The position numbers and the translations under genes are program-made. Source: Clostridia bacterium (GTDB lineage: Bacteria > Bacillota > Clostridia > Christensenellales > Borkfalkiaceae). Taken from it: 64,000 bases of DNA. Under the pieces are notes generated by a model. It did no database searches and was not told the origin of the DNA. It saw only the letters and a program-made list of their open reading frames with translations. The first letter of the stretch is position 1. Each line of letters begins with the position of its first letter. Below, piece by piece: positions 19,316 through 25,809 of the stretch. The stretch spans positions 1 to 64,000 of the forward strand of contig JAFTTJ010000001.1 in the NCBI GenBank assembly GCA_017466825.1, written 5' to 3'.

Positions 19316-19669
19316 ATGACGACTGAAATGAAAACCGTTGAAAAAATCCGCGATTATTACGCAGAAAAAGACACAAGCAAAATCAACCAATTAAAAGACC
19401 TTGACAAAAGAGTAAAACGCCCCGCTCAAATATTTGCATACGTATTCGGCTCAGTTGCTTCGCTTATTTTGGGCGCAGGCATGTGCTTTGCCATGAAGGT
19501 AATAGGCGCTACTTTACCCTTTGCAATGCCCTTAGGAATTGCAATTGGACTTTTGGGAATATTACTCGTTTCGATTAACTATCCCCTTTACAAAGGCATT
19601 TTAAAGGCGAGAAAGAATAAATATTCCAAGCAAATACTTGAACTTTCAGACGATATTTTAAATAAATAA
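19316..19669 (+). CDS. Small two-helix membrane protein, paralogue of the protein at 15155
   Basis: The 117-residue protein has a charged N-terminus ending in LKDLDKRVK, two membrane helices (about 40-62 and 70-92) and the tail KYSKQILELSDDILNK. It shares the layout and several tail residues of the protein at 15155. AAGGAG precedes the ATG by 8 bp. It is cotranscribed with the charged small protein at 19690. Function unknown; envelope stress response is an inference. Confidence 0.75.
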   Translation: MTTEMKTVEKIRDYYAEKDTSKINQLKDLDKRVKRPAQIFAYVFGSVASLILGAGMCFAMKVIGATLPFAMPLGIAIGLLGILLVSINYPLYKGILKARKNKYSKQILELSDDILNK

Positions 19670-19689
19670 AATTTGTAAGGATATAAATT

Positions 19690-19941
19690 ATGGGTTTAAT
19701 ACAATTTTTTAAAGACGTGTTTAAAGATATGAAGGAAAGCACAAAAGCGCAACACGAAGTAGATAAGGCTAATTTTGAAGCGACTAAAGCCGAATCAAAA
19801 GCGCAATGGGAAGAAGCAAAAATGAGCCCAAAAGCGCGCCAAGAAAAAATGCAACGCGACCGCGAAAAGCAAATTGCTCAGGCAGACGAAAGAAAGGCTG
19901 CAGCGGAAGAACGCATCAAAAAAACCAAAGGCGAAAACTAA
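19690..19941 (+). CDS. Short, highly charged helical protein
   Basis: The 83-residue protein begins with an amphipathic GLIQFFKDVFKDMK segment and continues as an Ala/Glu/Lys/Gln-rich helix (coiled-coil-like) to the end. No domain recognised. It follows the two-helix membrane protein by 20 bp (TAAGGATATAAATT before the ATG). The amphipathic start suggests membrane-surface binding, as in phage-shock or envelope-stress proteins (inference). Confidence 0.7.
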   Translation: MGLIQFFKDVFKDMKESTKAQHEVDKANFEATKAESKAQWEEAKMSPKARQEKMQRDREKQIAQADERKAAAEERIKKTKGEN

Positions 19942-19975
19942 TTAAATATTAGAAAACAATTAAAGTCTTAAAAAC

Positions 19976-20009
19976 AACCGCCCGAAAGTTACGAATCTTT
20001 CGGGCGGTT
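19976..20009 (+). terminator. Rho-independent terminator
   Basis: 13-bp stem AACCGCCCGAAAG and complement, followed by TTCACTTTT. Confidence 0.85.
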
Positions 20010-20092
20010 TTCACTTTTATAAAATATATCTTTTTAAGCAAGTTTTTTTATGGTAAGGGTAAAGTCTTTTTAATATTTTCATAATTTTCCTA

Positions 20093-20121
20093 TTGACTTT
20101 TTAAAAATATTTTAGTATAAT
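20093..20121 (+). promoter_or_regulatory. Promoter of small RNA 1
   Basis: -35 TTGACT (20093-20098), 17-bp spacer, -10 TATAAT (20116-20121). The upstream block TTTTCCTATTGACTTTTTAA is shared with the promoter at 20318. Confidence 0.8.
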
Positions 20122-20126
20122 AACAA

Positions 20127-20211
20127 TCAAGGTAGCGCACCTAATCTTTGATTAGTTGTCGGCTTTGTTCCGACCGCGCATTCAAGGGAGCATTTGCTCC
20201 CTTATTTTTTT
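20127..20211 (+). ncRNA. Candidate small RNA 1 (about 85 nt)
   Basis: There is no ORF. The transcript predicted from the consensus promoter would form a hairpin AATCAA...TTGATT enclosing GGT-AGCGC-ACC, a hairpin GTCGG-CTTTGTT-CCGAC, and a terminator AAGGGAGC-ATTT-GCTCCCTT followed by ATTTTTTT. I do not recognise the family. It is not cis-regulatory for a plus-strand gene, because the next gene is on the minus strand. Confidence 0.65.
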
Positions 20212-20261
20212 GCTTTTGTATGTCTTAAAACCCTTGATAAATCGTGACTTCCTAAACTAAA

Positions 20262-20292
20262 TCTTTCCTTTCCTTCAGGAAAGACCTTTTTA
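20262..20292 (+). terminator. Possible terminator hairpin between the two small RNAs
   Basis: TCTTTCCT-TTCCTTC-AGGAAAGA followed by CCTTTTTAT. It may be a leftover of a third RNA or a back-up terminator. Confidence 0.4.
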
Positions 20293-20317
20293 TCTTCAAT
20301 TTTTCATATTTTTCCTA

Positions 20318-20346
20318 TTGACTTTTTAAACTTTTTAGTTTATAAT
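20318..20346 (+). promoter_or_regulatory. Promoter of small RNA 2
   Basis: -35 TTGACT (20318-20323), 17-bp spacer, -10 TATAAT (20341-20346); near-identical in sequence to the promoter at 20093. Confidence 0.8.
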
Positions 20347-20351
20347 TATGT

Positions 20352-20418
20352 AAAGAGTTTTGCATTGACCTTGTTTGCAAGGTATAGTCGAAAGGACGGG
20401 ATTGCAAAACTCTTTTTT
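20352..20418 (+). ncRNA. Candidate small RNA 2 (about 66 nt, three-way junction)
   Basis: A 13-bp closing stem (AAAGAGTTTTGCA at 20352 with its complement at 20403-20415) encloses two short hairpins, CCTTG-TTTG-CAAGG and GTC-GAAAG-GAC, and ends in TTTTTT. The predicted transcript starts almost exactly at the stem, so the RNA is a compact junction with a built-in terminator. The same inverted repeat may also terminate the minus-strand gene that ends at 20417. Family not recognised. Confidence 0.65.
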
Positions 20419-20779
20419 ATTTGCGATTATTCTTATCGTATTTTTCTTTTAAATGTTTAGGCATTTCTAAATCTTTATTATGCGGAGCAAACATTCTTTT
20501 TGGAAGTTTAGACGCTCTTTTTAAATACATAGGTTTTTTATCCGTCCTATCGGGATTTGGCTTAATTTCTTCATAGTCCTTTTTCTTTGTATGAGTTGCC
20601 TCTCTATGAACGTAACCGTTCTCTTTCTTTTTAGTTTTCTTATCAATAAAACGTTCTTCGTCTATAACTAAAGTCGTCCTATTTTTACTTATCTTAAGTC
20701 TTTCCCAAAAGGGAAACCTTTTAGGAAACTCTTTTTTACTTGCCGTCTTTTTCGACGGCTTTTTTCTTTTGTCTTTCAT
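20417..20779 (-). CDS. Short, very basic conserved-looking protein
   Basis: The 120-residue protein is about 30% Lys/Arg, with a lysine-rich N-terminus (MKDKRKKPSKKTASKKEFPK) and a more ordered C-terminal half containing KPNPDRTDKKPMYLKRA, KLPKRMFAPHN and LEMPKHLKEKYDKNN. No domain is recognised; the charge suggests nucleic-acid binding. The neighbours are small RNA 2 and an integrase remnant, so it may be cargo of a lost mobile element. AAGGACTAACTTAAA lies before the ATG. Confidence 0.6.
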   Translation of the reverse strand: MKDKRKKPSKKTASKKEFPKRFPFWERLKISKNRTTLVIDEERFIDKKTKKKENGYVHREATHTKKKDYEEIKPNPDRTDKKPMYLKRASKLPKRMFAPHNKDLEMPKHLKEKYDKNNRK

Positions 20780-20855
20780 TTTAAGTTAGTCCTTTTCGTC
20801 GTCTTTTGACGGCGTAAAACCGCTTTTTTGCTCTTGTACGCGAATATAATTCCTT

Positions 20856-21047
20856 ATGCCAACACACCACCTACACGAACTGCGCCATACTTTTATTACG
20901 CGTTGTCAAGAAGTCGGTATTCGTCGGGAAATTGTTTCGCTTTGGGCGGGGCACGTTGCAGACACGTCTATTACGTCTACCGTATACACCCATTTAGAAA
21001 AAAACGAGCAAATTCAACTTGACGAAATTAAAAAGTTTAATTACTAA
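20856..21047 (+). pseudogene. Tyrosine recombinase (integrase) C-terminal remnant
   Basis: Only 63 residues remain. They contain the catalytic box HELRHTFITR (H-x-x-R), the second His in LWAGHVAD and the nucleophile Tyr in STVYTHLEK. An in-frame TAA lies a few codons before the ATG, and the core-binding and N-terminal catalytic parts are missing, so it is dead. It sits ~340 bp from tRNA-Lys and next to duplicated tRNA-end sequence, as expected after decay of an element integrated in a tRNA gene. Confidence 0.85.
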
Positions 21048-21163
21048 TTGATTTTTAATCAATTAAAGTTGTAGGACCTTAAAATTTTGCCCAACTTCGT
21101 GCCCAACATTTTTCATTTTCTACTTAAAACTTAAAAAATTTTAGTAAATTTTACAAAAAAAAT

Positions 21164-21202
21164 TAGCGGTTTTAAAAGTTTTTCACTTTCAAAACCGCTA
21201 TT
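21164..21202. terminator. Terminator-like inverted repeat
   Basis: AGCGGTTTT...AAAACCGCT with flanking AT-rich sequence. It lies past the integrase remnant. A second hairpin (AAAACAGTCC/GGACTGTTTT) follows at 21252-21277. Confidence 0.5.
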
Positions 21203-21203
21203 T

Positions 21204-21224
21204 TGGTGCACCTTCGAGGACTCG
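21204..21224 (-). repeat. Partial copy of the tRNA-Lys 3' end, likely attachment-site remnant
   Basis: This 21-bp stretch matches positions 21390-21410 (3' end of tRNA-Lys(CUU) with CCA) at 20 of 21 bases. It is preceded by TTTT in both places. After base 21224 the match stops. With the integrase remnant beside it, it looks like one att half. Confidence 0.65.
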
Positions 21225-21310
21225 CTCCGCTTCGCTATCACGCCTGGGTAGGAAAACAGTCCATCCTAGGACTGTTTTGCGCCAACTACTCGGTTTTCTT
21301 TCTTTTTAAG

Positions 21311-21342
21311 TTGGCGCGACCTACCCGTTCGAGCCCCCGCTT
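21311..21342 (-). repeat. Degenerate tRNA-end-like sequence
   Basis: TTGGCGCG...CGTTCGAGCCCC is similar to the 3' end of the tRNA-Arg at 21727 (TTGGCGCG...ATTCGAACCCC) but with several changes and no complete tRNA. The GTTGGCGC at its start also pairs with GCGCCAAC at 21280. Confidence 0.4.
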
Positions 21343-21354
21343 AACTTCAAAAAC

Positions 21355-21387
21355 AAAACAGCAAGCATAAAAAATGCTTGCTGTTTT
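21355..21387 (-). terminator. Terminator of the tRNA operon
   Basis: Stem AAAACAGCAAGCAT/ATGCTTGCTGTTTT just past the last tRNA gene on the minus strand. Confidence 0.85.
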
Positions 21388-21389
21388 AT

Positions 21390-21465
21390 TGGTGCACCTT
21401 CGGGGACTCGAACCCAGGACCCACTGATTAAGAGTCAGTTGCTCTACCAACTGAGCTAAAGGTGC
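21390..21465 (-). tRNA. tRNA-Lys(CUU), CCA encoded
   Basis: Acceptor GCACCTT/AAGGTGC, anticodon loop CTCTTAA, T-arm GGGTTCGAGTCCC, encoded CCA. It is the last of six tRNA genes and the probable att site target for the lost element. Confidence 0.97.
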
Positions 21466-21467
21466 GT

Positions 21468-21543
21468 TGGTGAACCATCGGGGACTCGAACCCCGGACAA
21501 CATGATTAAAAGTCATGTGCTCTACCGCCTGAGCTAATGGTCC
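21468..21543 (-). tRNA. tRNA-Lys(UUU), CCA encoded
   Basis: Acceptor GGACCAT/ATGGTTC, anticodon loop CTTTTAA, T-arm GGGTTCGAGTCCC, encoded CCA; 2 bp from tRNA-Lys(CUU). Confidence 0.97.
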
Positions 21544-21558
21544 AACTATTAAGTTTTT

Positions 21559-21633
21559 TGGCTGGGGTGGCAGGATTCGAACCTACGGGTGCTGGAATCA
21601 AAATCCAGTGCCTTACCGCTTGGCGACACCCCA
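21559..21633 (-). tRNA. tRNA-Gln(UUG), CCA encoded
   Basis: Acceptor TGGGGTG/CACCCCA, anticodon loop TTTTGAT, T-arm AGGTTCGAATCCT, encoded CCA. Confidence 0.97.
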
Positions 21634-21646
21634 ATATTAATTTAAA

Positions 21647-21724
21647 TGGGGCGGGAGATGGGAGTCGAACCCACGACCTTCAGGACCACAATCTGACGCT
21701 CTAACCATCTGCGCTACTCCCGCC
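21647..21724 (-). tRNA. tRNA-His(GUG), CCA encoded
   Basis: Acceptor GCGGGAG/CTCCCGC with the extra G-1 at 21724, anticodon loop TTGTGGT, encoded CCA. The last anticodon-stem pair is an A-C mismatch. Confidence 0.95.
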
Positions 21725-21726
21725 AT

Positions 21727-21803
21727 TGGCGCGCCTGAAGGGATTCGAACCCCTGACACCCGCCTTAGAAGGGCGGTGCTCTATCCAGCTGAGCTACAGG
21801 CGC
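21727..21803 (-). tRNA. tRNA-Arg(UCU), CCA encoded
   Basis: Acceptor GCGCCTG/CAGGCGC, anticodon loop CTTCTAA, T-arm GGGTTCGAATCCC, encoded CCA. Confidence 0.97.
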
Positions 21804-21847
21804 ATGTTTACGTTGGCAGAATCCCCTATGCTCAAAAAGCACACTTT

Positions 21848-21921
21848 TGGAGCGGGTGATGGGAATCGGACCCACGCGACCAGCTTGGAAGGCTGGGGTT
21901 CTACCATTGAACTACACCCGC
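21848..21921 (-). tRNA. tRNA-Gly(UCC), CCA encoded, unusual T-loop
   Basis: Acceptor GCGGGTG/CACCCGC, anticodon loop CTTCCAA, D-loop with the normal GG. The T-arm reads GGGTCCGATTCCC, so position 55 is C where almost all tRNAs have U (pseudouridine 55). First gene of the six-tRNA transcript. Confidence 0.95.
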
Positions 21922-21942
21922 ATTCGTTCACAATGCTTGTTT

Positions 21943-21971
21943 ATTCTATCAAAATTTAACTTCATTGTCAA
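21943..21971 (-). promoter_or_regulatory. Promoter of the six-tRNA operon
   Basis: On the minus strand: TTGACA (21966-21971), 17-bp spacer, TAGAAT (21943-21948), 22 bp before tRNA-Gly. Confidence 0.85.
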
Positions 21972-22073
21972 ACGTTTTCGGTCTGTTTTTCAAAAATTTT
22001 TTTAGTATTTTTTTTTGCCGACTTTTTTAGTTTTTTTTAGGACTTTTTAGGTGAAATTTGCACAAAAACGGGG

Positions 22074-22553
22074 TTATTTACCCATAAAAAACTTTTCGTT
22101 TATACTTGCTATAACTTTATCACCGCTCAACACGACGTAGGCAAACGTCTTGCTTGCCGAATACTTGTGGATAGTGCCCGGGTTTATTAAATATATACCG
22201 CTTTCCTTTACGATTTCGGCTTGGTGAGTATGCCCGTAAAAGACGATATCGCATCCTTCTTGCATGGCTTTATAAACGAGCCTATCCCTACCGAGTTTAG
22301 CCCCGTATAAGTCACCGTGAGTCGCTAATATTTTATGCCCTTCAATCTCTACGATAATATCCTTTTCACTACCCCAATCGCAGTTGCCGTGCACGCGAAA
22401 GAGTTTATCTTTAATATTTGGATAAAAATAACGCATGTCGTCGTAATGGTCGCCAAGGTGAAAAACGTAGTCGCACTCGCTTATGATTTGAGAGAGTTTG
22501 TCGATATCGTTAAGATTGCCGTGAGTGTCCGAAAGGACTAAAATTTTAATCAT
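22074..22553 (-). CDS. yfcE: YfcE/MJ0936-type metallophosphoesterase
   Basis: The 159-residue protein has the calcineurin-like metal-binding motifs in order: DTHGN (8-12), GDHYDD, GNCD, THGD and GHTH. Family members are phosphodiesterases active on simple phosphodiesters; the physiological substrate is unclear. Its start overlaps the rdgB stop (ATGA), the usual rdgB-yfcE order of Bacillota. Confidence 0.9.
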   Translation of the reverse strand: MIKILVLSDTHGNLNDIDKLSQIISECDYVFHLGDHYDDMRYFYPNIKDKLFRVHGNCDWGSEKDIIVEIEGHKILATHGDLYGAKLGRDRLVYKAMQEGCDIVFYGHTHQAEIVKESGIYLINPGTIHKYSASKTFAYVVLSGDKVIASINEKFFMGK

Positions 22554-23122
22554 AAACGGCTCAATAAGTCGATTAAACCGCGATAGCGGTGACTAACCTT
22601 ATTCTTCTCTTCGTCGCTTGCAAGCCCAAAACTCTTGCCTAAATCGTCTGATATAAATATACAGTCGTAACCGAAGCCGTTAGTTCCTTCTTCCTTAAAA
22701 CCAATAGTTCCGTGAGTTTCGCCAAGACCTTCAACCACGCTACCGTCCGCCTTGACTAAAACTATTGAACTGACGAATTTTGCCTTGCGACACTCTTTGC
22801 CTTCAAGGTTTTTCAAAAGCAAATCTCTATTCGCTTTATCGTCACCGTGTCCGCCTGCGTATCTCGCCGAGTATACGCCCGGCGCTCCGTCTAACGCTTC
22901 AACGCAAAGACCGCTATCGTCTGCCAAAGCGTCCATATTTAAAGCGGTTGCTACCGTTTTAGCCTTGATCAACGCGTTTTCAAAAAAAGTTTCACCGTCT
23001 TCCACGATCTCTTGATTATAACCCATTTCGCCCATAGAAACGACTTCGTACTTGTCCTTTAAAATCTCTTTGATTTCTTTAAGTTTGCCTTTATTTTCAG
23101 AAGCGACTACTAACTTTTTCAT
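22550..23122 (-). CDS. rdgB: XTP/dITP diphosphatase (RdgB/HAM1)
   Basis: The 190-residue enzyme removes non-canonical purine nucleotides (XTP, dITP, ITP) by cleavage to the monophosphate and pyrophosphate. Visible motifs: ASENKGKLKEI at the N-terminus (substrate loop), FFENALIKA, DDSGLCVEALDGAPGVYSARYAG (base and metal site), GFGYDCIF and SHRYRG near the C-terminus. Length is normal. AAGGAGTCAAA lies before the ATG. Confidence 0.95.
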   Translation of the reverse strand: MKKLVVASENKGKLKEIKEILKDKYEVVSMGEMGYNQEIVEDGETFFENALIKAKTVATALNMDALADDSGLCVEALDGAPGVYSARYAGGHGDDKANRDLLLKNLEGKECRKAKFVSSIVLVKADGSVVEGLGETHGTIGFKEEGTNGFGYDCIFISDDLGKSFGLASDEEKNKVSHRYRGLIDLLSRL

Positions 23123-23418
23123 TTTGACTCCTTGCGAAAATTAATTACGTTTTTATTATAACAAATATTTTTAATTATGTAAATCAATTTTGGCTTATCT
23201 ACTATAAATTCCTTTATTTTGGGCTTATACGCCCACTTTCTACCGCCAGTAGAATTAAAATTTTTAAATTCTATTATAACGATTTAAAGATTAGACCGCT
23301 ACGCGCAACTAGTAGGGTGATTTATTTGAATTTAACTTATATAATAGTTTTATAGCAACTAGGCTATAAACAAAAAAACTACGACAAAGCGTAGTAAACT
23401 CAAGAAAAAGGAGAATTT

Positions 23419-24288
23419 ATGTCTTTTAAAATTATAACCGATTCAACGGCAAACCTTTGCAAAGAATTTTATGAACAATACGATATTTCAGTAGTAACAT
23501 TATATTATAATTTGAACGGGGAAACCTTTCCCGCATATATGCCCGACAACCCGACGCATTACAAACAGTTCTACGACGAGATGCGCAAAAGACCTAAAAT
23601 ATCGACTTCGTGCGCTAATGAAAACCAATACTATGAAGAATTTGAAAACGCTGTAAAAAACGGGAAAGAAGTACTTTATATCGGTTTTTCAAACGGGGTT
23701 AGCGCTAGTTATACTTGCGCCGAAAACGCGCGAAAAAGAATATTAGAAAACTACTCTAACGCTAAAATTTACTGCGTTGACACCCTTACTGGATCGCTTG
23801 GGCAAGGACACTTCGTTAAAATAGCTACTCAAATGAGAAATGATGGTAAAACGGCAAGACAAACGCGTGATTTTATATTTGACAACCGCTTAAACCAAAG
23901 CACTTACGTAACCGTTGACGACTTATTCTTTCTATACCAAGGGGGCAGAATTCCGTCGCTTGTGTATAGGCTTGGCTCTTTGATTAAGATTAAACCAATA
24001 ATAAGAATAACCGAAGAAGGCACTCTCGTTTCACACTCAAAGGTTATGACGAGAAAGCACTCTATAACCGCAATGTTTAACGTGATTAAAGATAAAATTG
24101 TAAACCCCGAAAGCGCAACGGTATATATCTCGCACGCCGACTGCTTGCAAGACGCTGAAAATTTGGCGTTGCGCGTAAAAGAAAATTTAAAAGTAAAAAA
24201 TGTAATAATAGACTTTTTAGAGCCCGTTATCGGCTCTCATACGGGAGCGGGCGCGATTGCAGTTTTCTTCCCGTCAAACGGCAGATAA
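23419..24288 (+). CDS. DegV family fatty-acid-binding protein
   Basis: The 289-residue protein begins FKIITDSTANLCKEFYEQY, the DegV N-terminus (DS.A.L), and has YIGFSNGVSASYTCAENA and, near the end, IGSHTGAGAIAVFF (the H-T-G-P/A-G element around the bound fatty acid). DegV proteins act as FakB subunits that present a fatty acid to the FakA kinase. It stands alone on the plus strand; FakA is encoded at 55 kb next to another DegV protein. AAAAAGGAG precedes the ATG. The 296-bp gap upstream (23123-23418) shows TATAAT-like sequence but no clear -35. Confidence 0.9.
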   Translation: MSFKIITDSTANLCKEFYEQYDISVVTLYYNLNGETFPAYMPDNPTHYKQFYDEMRKRPKISTSCANENQYYEEFENAVKNGKEVLYIGFSNGVSASYTCAENARKRILENYSNAKIYCVDTLTGSLGQGHFVKIATQMRNDGKTARQTRDFIFDNRLNQSTYVTVDDLFFLYQGGRIPSLVYRLGSLIKIKPIIRITEEGTLVSHSKVMTRKHSITAMFNVIKDKIVNPESATVYISHADCLQDAENLALRVKENLKVKNVIIDFLEPVIGSHTGAGAIAVFFPSNGR

Positions 24289-24305
24289 TTATATACTTAT
24301 CGAAA

Positions 24306-24330
24306 AAGCGACTCCGCAATGGAGTCGCTT
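24306..24330 (+). terminator. Rho-independent terminator
   Basis: Stem AAGCGACTCC/GGAGTCGCTT with GCAAT loop and TCTCGG tail, directly after degV. The tail is weak in T. Confidence 0.7.
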
Positions 24331-24474
24331 TCTCGGTTTGTATTTTAAGGGGGATTATGGTGTGGGCTAAATCATTAAACAAAACTCGTTTTTTTGCCTT
24401 GTTTTGCTTTACGCCCATATAATACACTATTATTGTGAAACCCTGGTGAAAGACAGGTAAAAAATTGGGATATT

Positions 24475-25692
24475 TTAAACTTCATTTAAGGTTTGCAGAA
24501 CTATTTTTTCATCTTTTTCCTTGACGGTAAGATAAATGCCGTTTTCAAAATCGCTTGCAAAAACTAAGATTTTATGTTTTTTGAGCCTGTGATAAACTTC
24601 AAAAGCACGCTTGGTTTTAGTTAGATAAAAAAAACTTAAACCGCTTTCAAAACTAGCTCCTTTTAAAATTGACGAAACCGTGTTTTTAAAGGGGTTTTCT
24701 TCACCGAAAAAACACGCTTGAAAAAAGTCCGCGGACGACGCGCTATGAATAATTTTTACACCCGTTTCGCCCAACGCTCTAATCGCATTATAACCACTTT
24801 CTCTATCCTTCCCTTTGACGACGCAACAACCCCGTTTTAGCGCTGTGGCAAAGGGCGTAACTAAACAATCTTCTTTAATTAAAGTACCTTGCGCCTTTTT
24901 GTTAAAGGTGTTTTTTAAACGAATTTGAGCGCCGCTACCATATAGTGGCAAAACGCTTGCAGGATGCAAAACCCCTGCTCCAAACTCGCCTAAAAGACGG
25001 ACGGTATCAAAACTCATTTCTTTTATTATTTCGCCTTTGGCAAGTTTTGGATCTATCGAAAAAACGCCGTCTACGTCCGTAAAATTTAAGTATTCCGCTC
25101 CGCAGAGCCCCTTTGTTATTATCGCGCCCGAAAAATCGCTACCGCCACGAGTAAAAGTCTTGATTTTGCCGTTTCGGTAAGAGCCGTAAAAACCGCCCGT
25201 TACGAACCGCCCTACCCTTTCGTAAGTATCCTTTATTTTGAACTCGCTATAACCGAGATTTAATTTTCCGTCGTCGTAAAAGCCTATTAAATTTTTAGAA
25301 TCGACGAAAGGTAGCCCTGAAAACGCCGAAAAGAGTTTTGCGTAAAAATATTCCCCCCTAGACAAAAGAAAATCGAGCGAAAAGTCTTTTTCGACTTCTT
25401 GCTCGACCGTCATTAGTTCTTCTTCTATAAAATTTAAAAGTCCCAGGCGCGAAGCGTCGCTTTTTAGGCGAGCGTAAAAGGGTTGTAAACTCTTTGTTAC
25501 ACTTTCTCCGTTTGCAATTTTGGACCACGCCGAATATATTAGGTCGGTAACTTTTGCGCAATTTTGCGTTTTACCGCCAGCAGACAATACGGCGACTTTA
25601 ATATCTTCATCTTTAAGTAACCACTCGGCTATTTTATTAAATCCGTCCTTATCTGCCATTGACGAACCGCCGAACTTGGCTACTTTAATCAA
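24475..25692 (-). CDS. lysC: Aspartokinase
   Basis: The 405-residue enzyme phosphorylates L-aspartate, first step to lysine, threonine, methionine and diaminopimelate. Visible are the N-terminal KFGGSSMAD, the substrate segment FTRGGSDFSGAIITKGL, TDVDG, and a C-terminal region of ACT-like type. The start is TTG at 25692, overlapping the stop of a 35-codon ORF (TTGA). It diverges from common LysC sequences (GAGVLHP in place of GAKVLHP), but the kinase motifs are all there. Confidence 0.85.
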   Translation of the reverse strand: MIKVAKFGGSSMADKDGFNKIAEWLLKDEDIKVAVLSAGGKTQNCAKVTDLIYSAWSKIANGESVTKSLQPFYARLKSDASRLGLLNFIEEELMTVEQEVEKDFSLDFLLSRGEYFYAKLFSAFSGLPFVDSKNLIGFYDDGKLNLGYSEFKIKDTYERVGRFVTGGFYGSYRNGKIKTFTRGGSDFSGAIITKGLCGAEYLNFTDVDGVFSIDPKLAKGEIIKEMSFDTVRLLGEFGAGVLHPASVLPLYGSGAQIRLKNTFNKKAQGTLIKEDCLVTPFATALKRGCCVVKGKDRESGYNAIRALGETGVKIIHSASSADFFQACFFGEENPFKNTVSSILKGASFESGLSFFYLTKTKRAFEVYHRLKKHKILVFASDFENGIYLTVKEKDEKIVLQTLNEV

Positions 25693-25796
25693 AAGTTAAG
25701 CACCACGAATACGAATACGGCAAGTACCGCCGCAATTAAAACGGATACTACTTCTCTTAATATTTTTTTAGGTAATTTCTCTTTTTGTTCGTTCAT
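25689..25796 (-). CDS. 35-residue single-span membrane peptide
   Basis: This small gene has a good ribosome binding site (GATAGGAGAATAAAA before ATG) and encodes a charged N-terminus MNEQKEKLPKKILREV followed by a hydrophobic helix VSVLIAAVLAVFVFVV and NF. It lies between cdaA (13 bp upstream) and the aspartokinase gene, whose TTG start overlaps its TGA stop. Function unknown. Confidence 0.65.
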   Translation of the reverse strand: MNEQKEKLPKKILREVVSVLIAAVLAVFVFVVLNF

Positions 25797-25809
25797 TTTT
25801 ATTCTCCTA

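Noticed and set aside
21286..21959. Several ORFs across the tRNA cluster
   Set aside because: They are tRNA genes read as protein.
24227..24427. 66-codon minus-strand ORF past degV
   Set aside because: It lies over the terminator hairpin and has no ribosome binding site.
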